Both the position numbers and the translations under genes were made by a program. Below, piece by piece: positions 33,351-33,476 of a DNA stretch of 33,476 nucleotides. The stretch is from DATLXH01 sp035576005 (lineage in GTDB: Bacteria; Acidobacteriota; Thermoanaerobaculia; Gp7-AA8): the NCBI GenBank assembly GCA_035576005.1, contig DATLXH010000019.1, forward strand, positions 1-33,476, in the 5' to 3' direction. Each line of letters begins with the position of its first letter. Positions within the stretch are counted from its first letter, which is position 1. The notes under the pieces are model-generated. The model saw only the letters and a list, made by a program, of their open reading frames with translations. It searched no databases and was not told the DNA's origin.

Positions 33351-33476
33351 TGTATAGACCATAGACATCCCGAACAGGTGTGCGAGGACATCCCGAACAC
33401 ATACGGTATCAAAAGCAAAAGCTCATCTAGGGAAAAAGCGGGCTCACCTGGTTCTCTGTCGATTGTTGCGCTGTTG
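33351..33476. mobile_element. Possible end of an insertion element running off the right edge
   Basis: From TGTATAGACC at 33351 the text changes character. ACATCCCGAACA occurs twice as a direct repeat (about 33365-33376 and 33388-33399) 23 bases apart. TGT at the tip and this repeated layout resemble, from memory, the ends of IS481-family elements. On the minus strand a short open frame enters from the right edge and ends with TAG at 33427-33429, about 15 codons; it could be the last part of a transposase. The element's body is outside the window, so this is tentative. Confidence 0.4.

Overview
The window reads as one stretch of a Gram-negative bacterial chromosome of fairly high GC. It is densely coded on both strands. 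No rRNA, tRNA, CRISPR array or prophage was recognised. Lipoprotein acylation (Lnt), a type IV pilus retraction ATPase and several secreted proteins point to a diderm. The EF-P type, the many imperfect inverted repeats between genes and the overall gene content suggest an uncultured Acidobacteriota-like lineage. That placement is inference and I hold it loosely.

Layout. 1-2601: cspA (minus) with a clear terminator, then divergent ruvC and an MFS exporter. 2741-6265: pyruvate/branched-chain 2-oxoacid dehydrogenase E1alpha, E1beta and E2, with no E3 in view. 6372-8624: a 46-residue membrane peptide, an eight-cysteine protein and lnt. 8749-9853: prfB, which needs a programmed +1 frameshift. 10224-12315: a GT4-like glycosyltransferase overlapping a NudL-type NUDIX hydrolase. 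12448-14282: efp (minus) divergent from an orphan LivK-like lipoprotein. 14498-15837: nitroreductase and serine hydrolase (minus). 16018-17193: pilT. 17582-20855: recX and alaS. 20992-23366: a degenerate crotonase-like protein overlapping a B12-dependent acyl-CoA mutase whose active-site residues match isobutyryl-CoA mutase. 23399-24850: a secreted DUF11 protein with a CuA-like copper motif. 25029-28794: ftsK and a TPR-thioredoxin protein. 28885-32414 (minus): a ketosynthase, methyltransferase and FAD-dependent reductase whose genes overlap end to end, followed by a lone receiver-domain protein. 32550-33305: a secreted protein of unknown function. The right edge may hold the end of an insertion element.

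Most genes are housekeeping. The more unusual parts are the ketosynthase/methyltransferase/flavoprotein operon, the crotonase-like and mutase pair, the DUF11-cupredoxin fusion, the EF-P without a lysine or arginine at the usual modification site, and at least seven families of inverted or dispersed repeats. These repeats sit almost exactly at gene ends; one has extended the lnt reading frame and one overlaps the upstream end of the recX frame.
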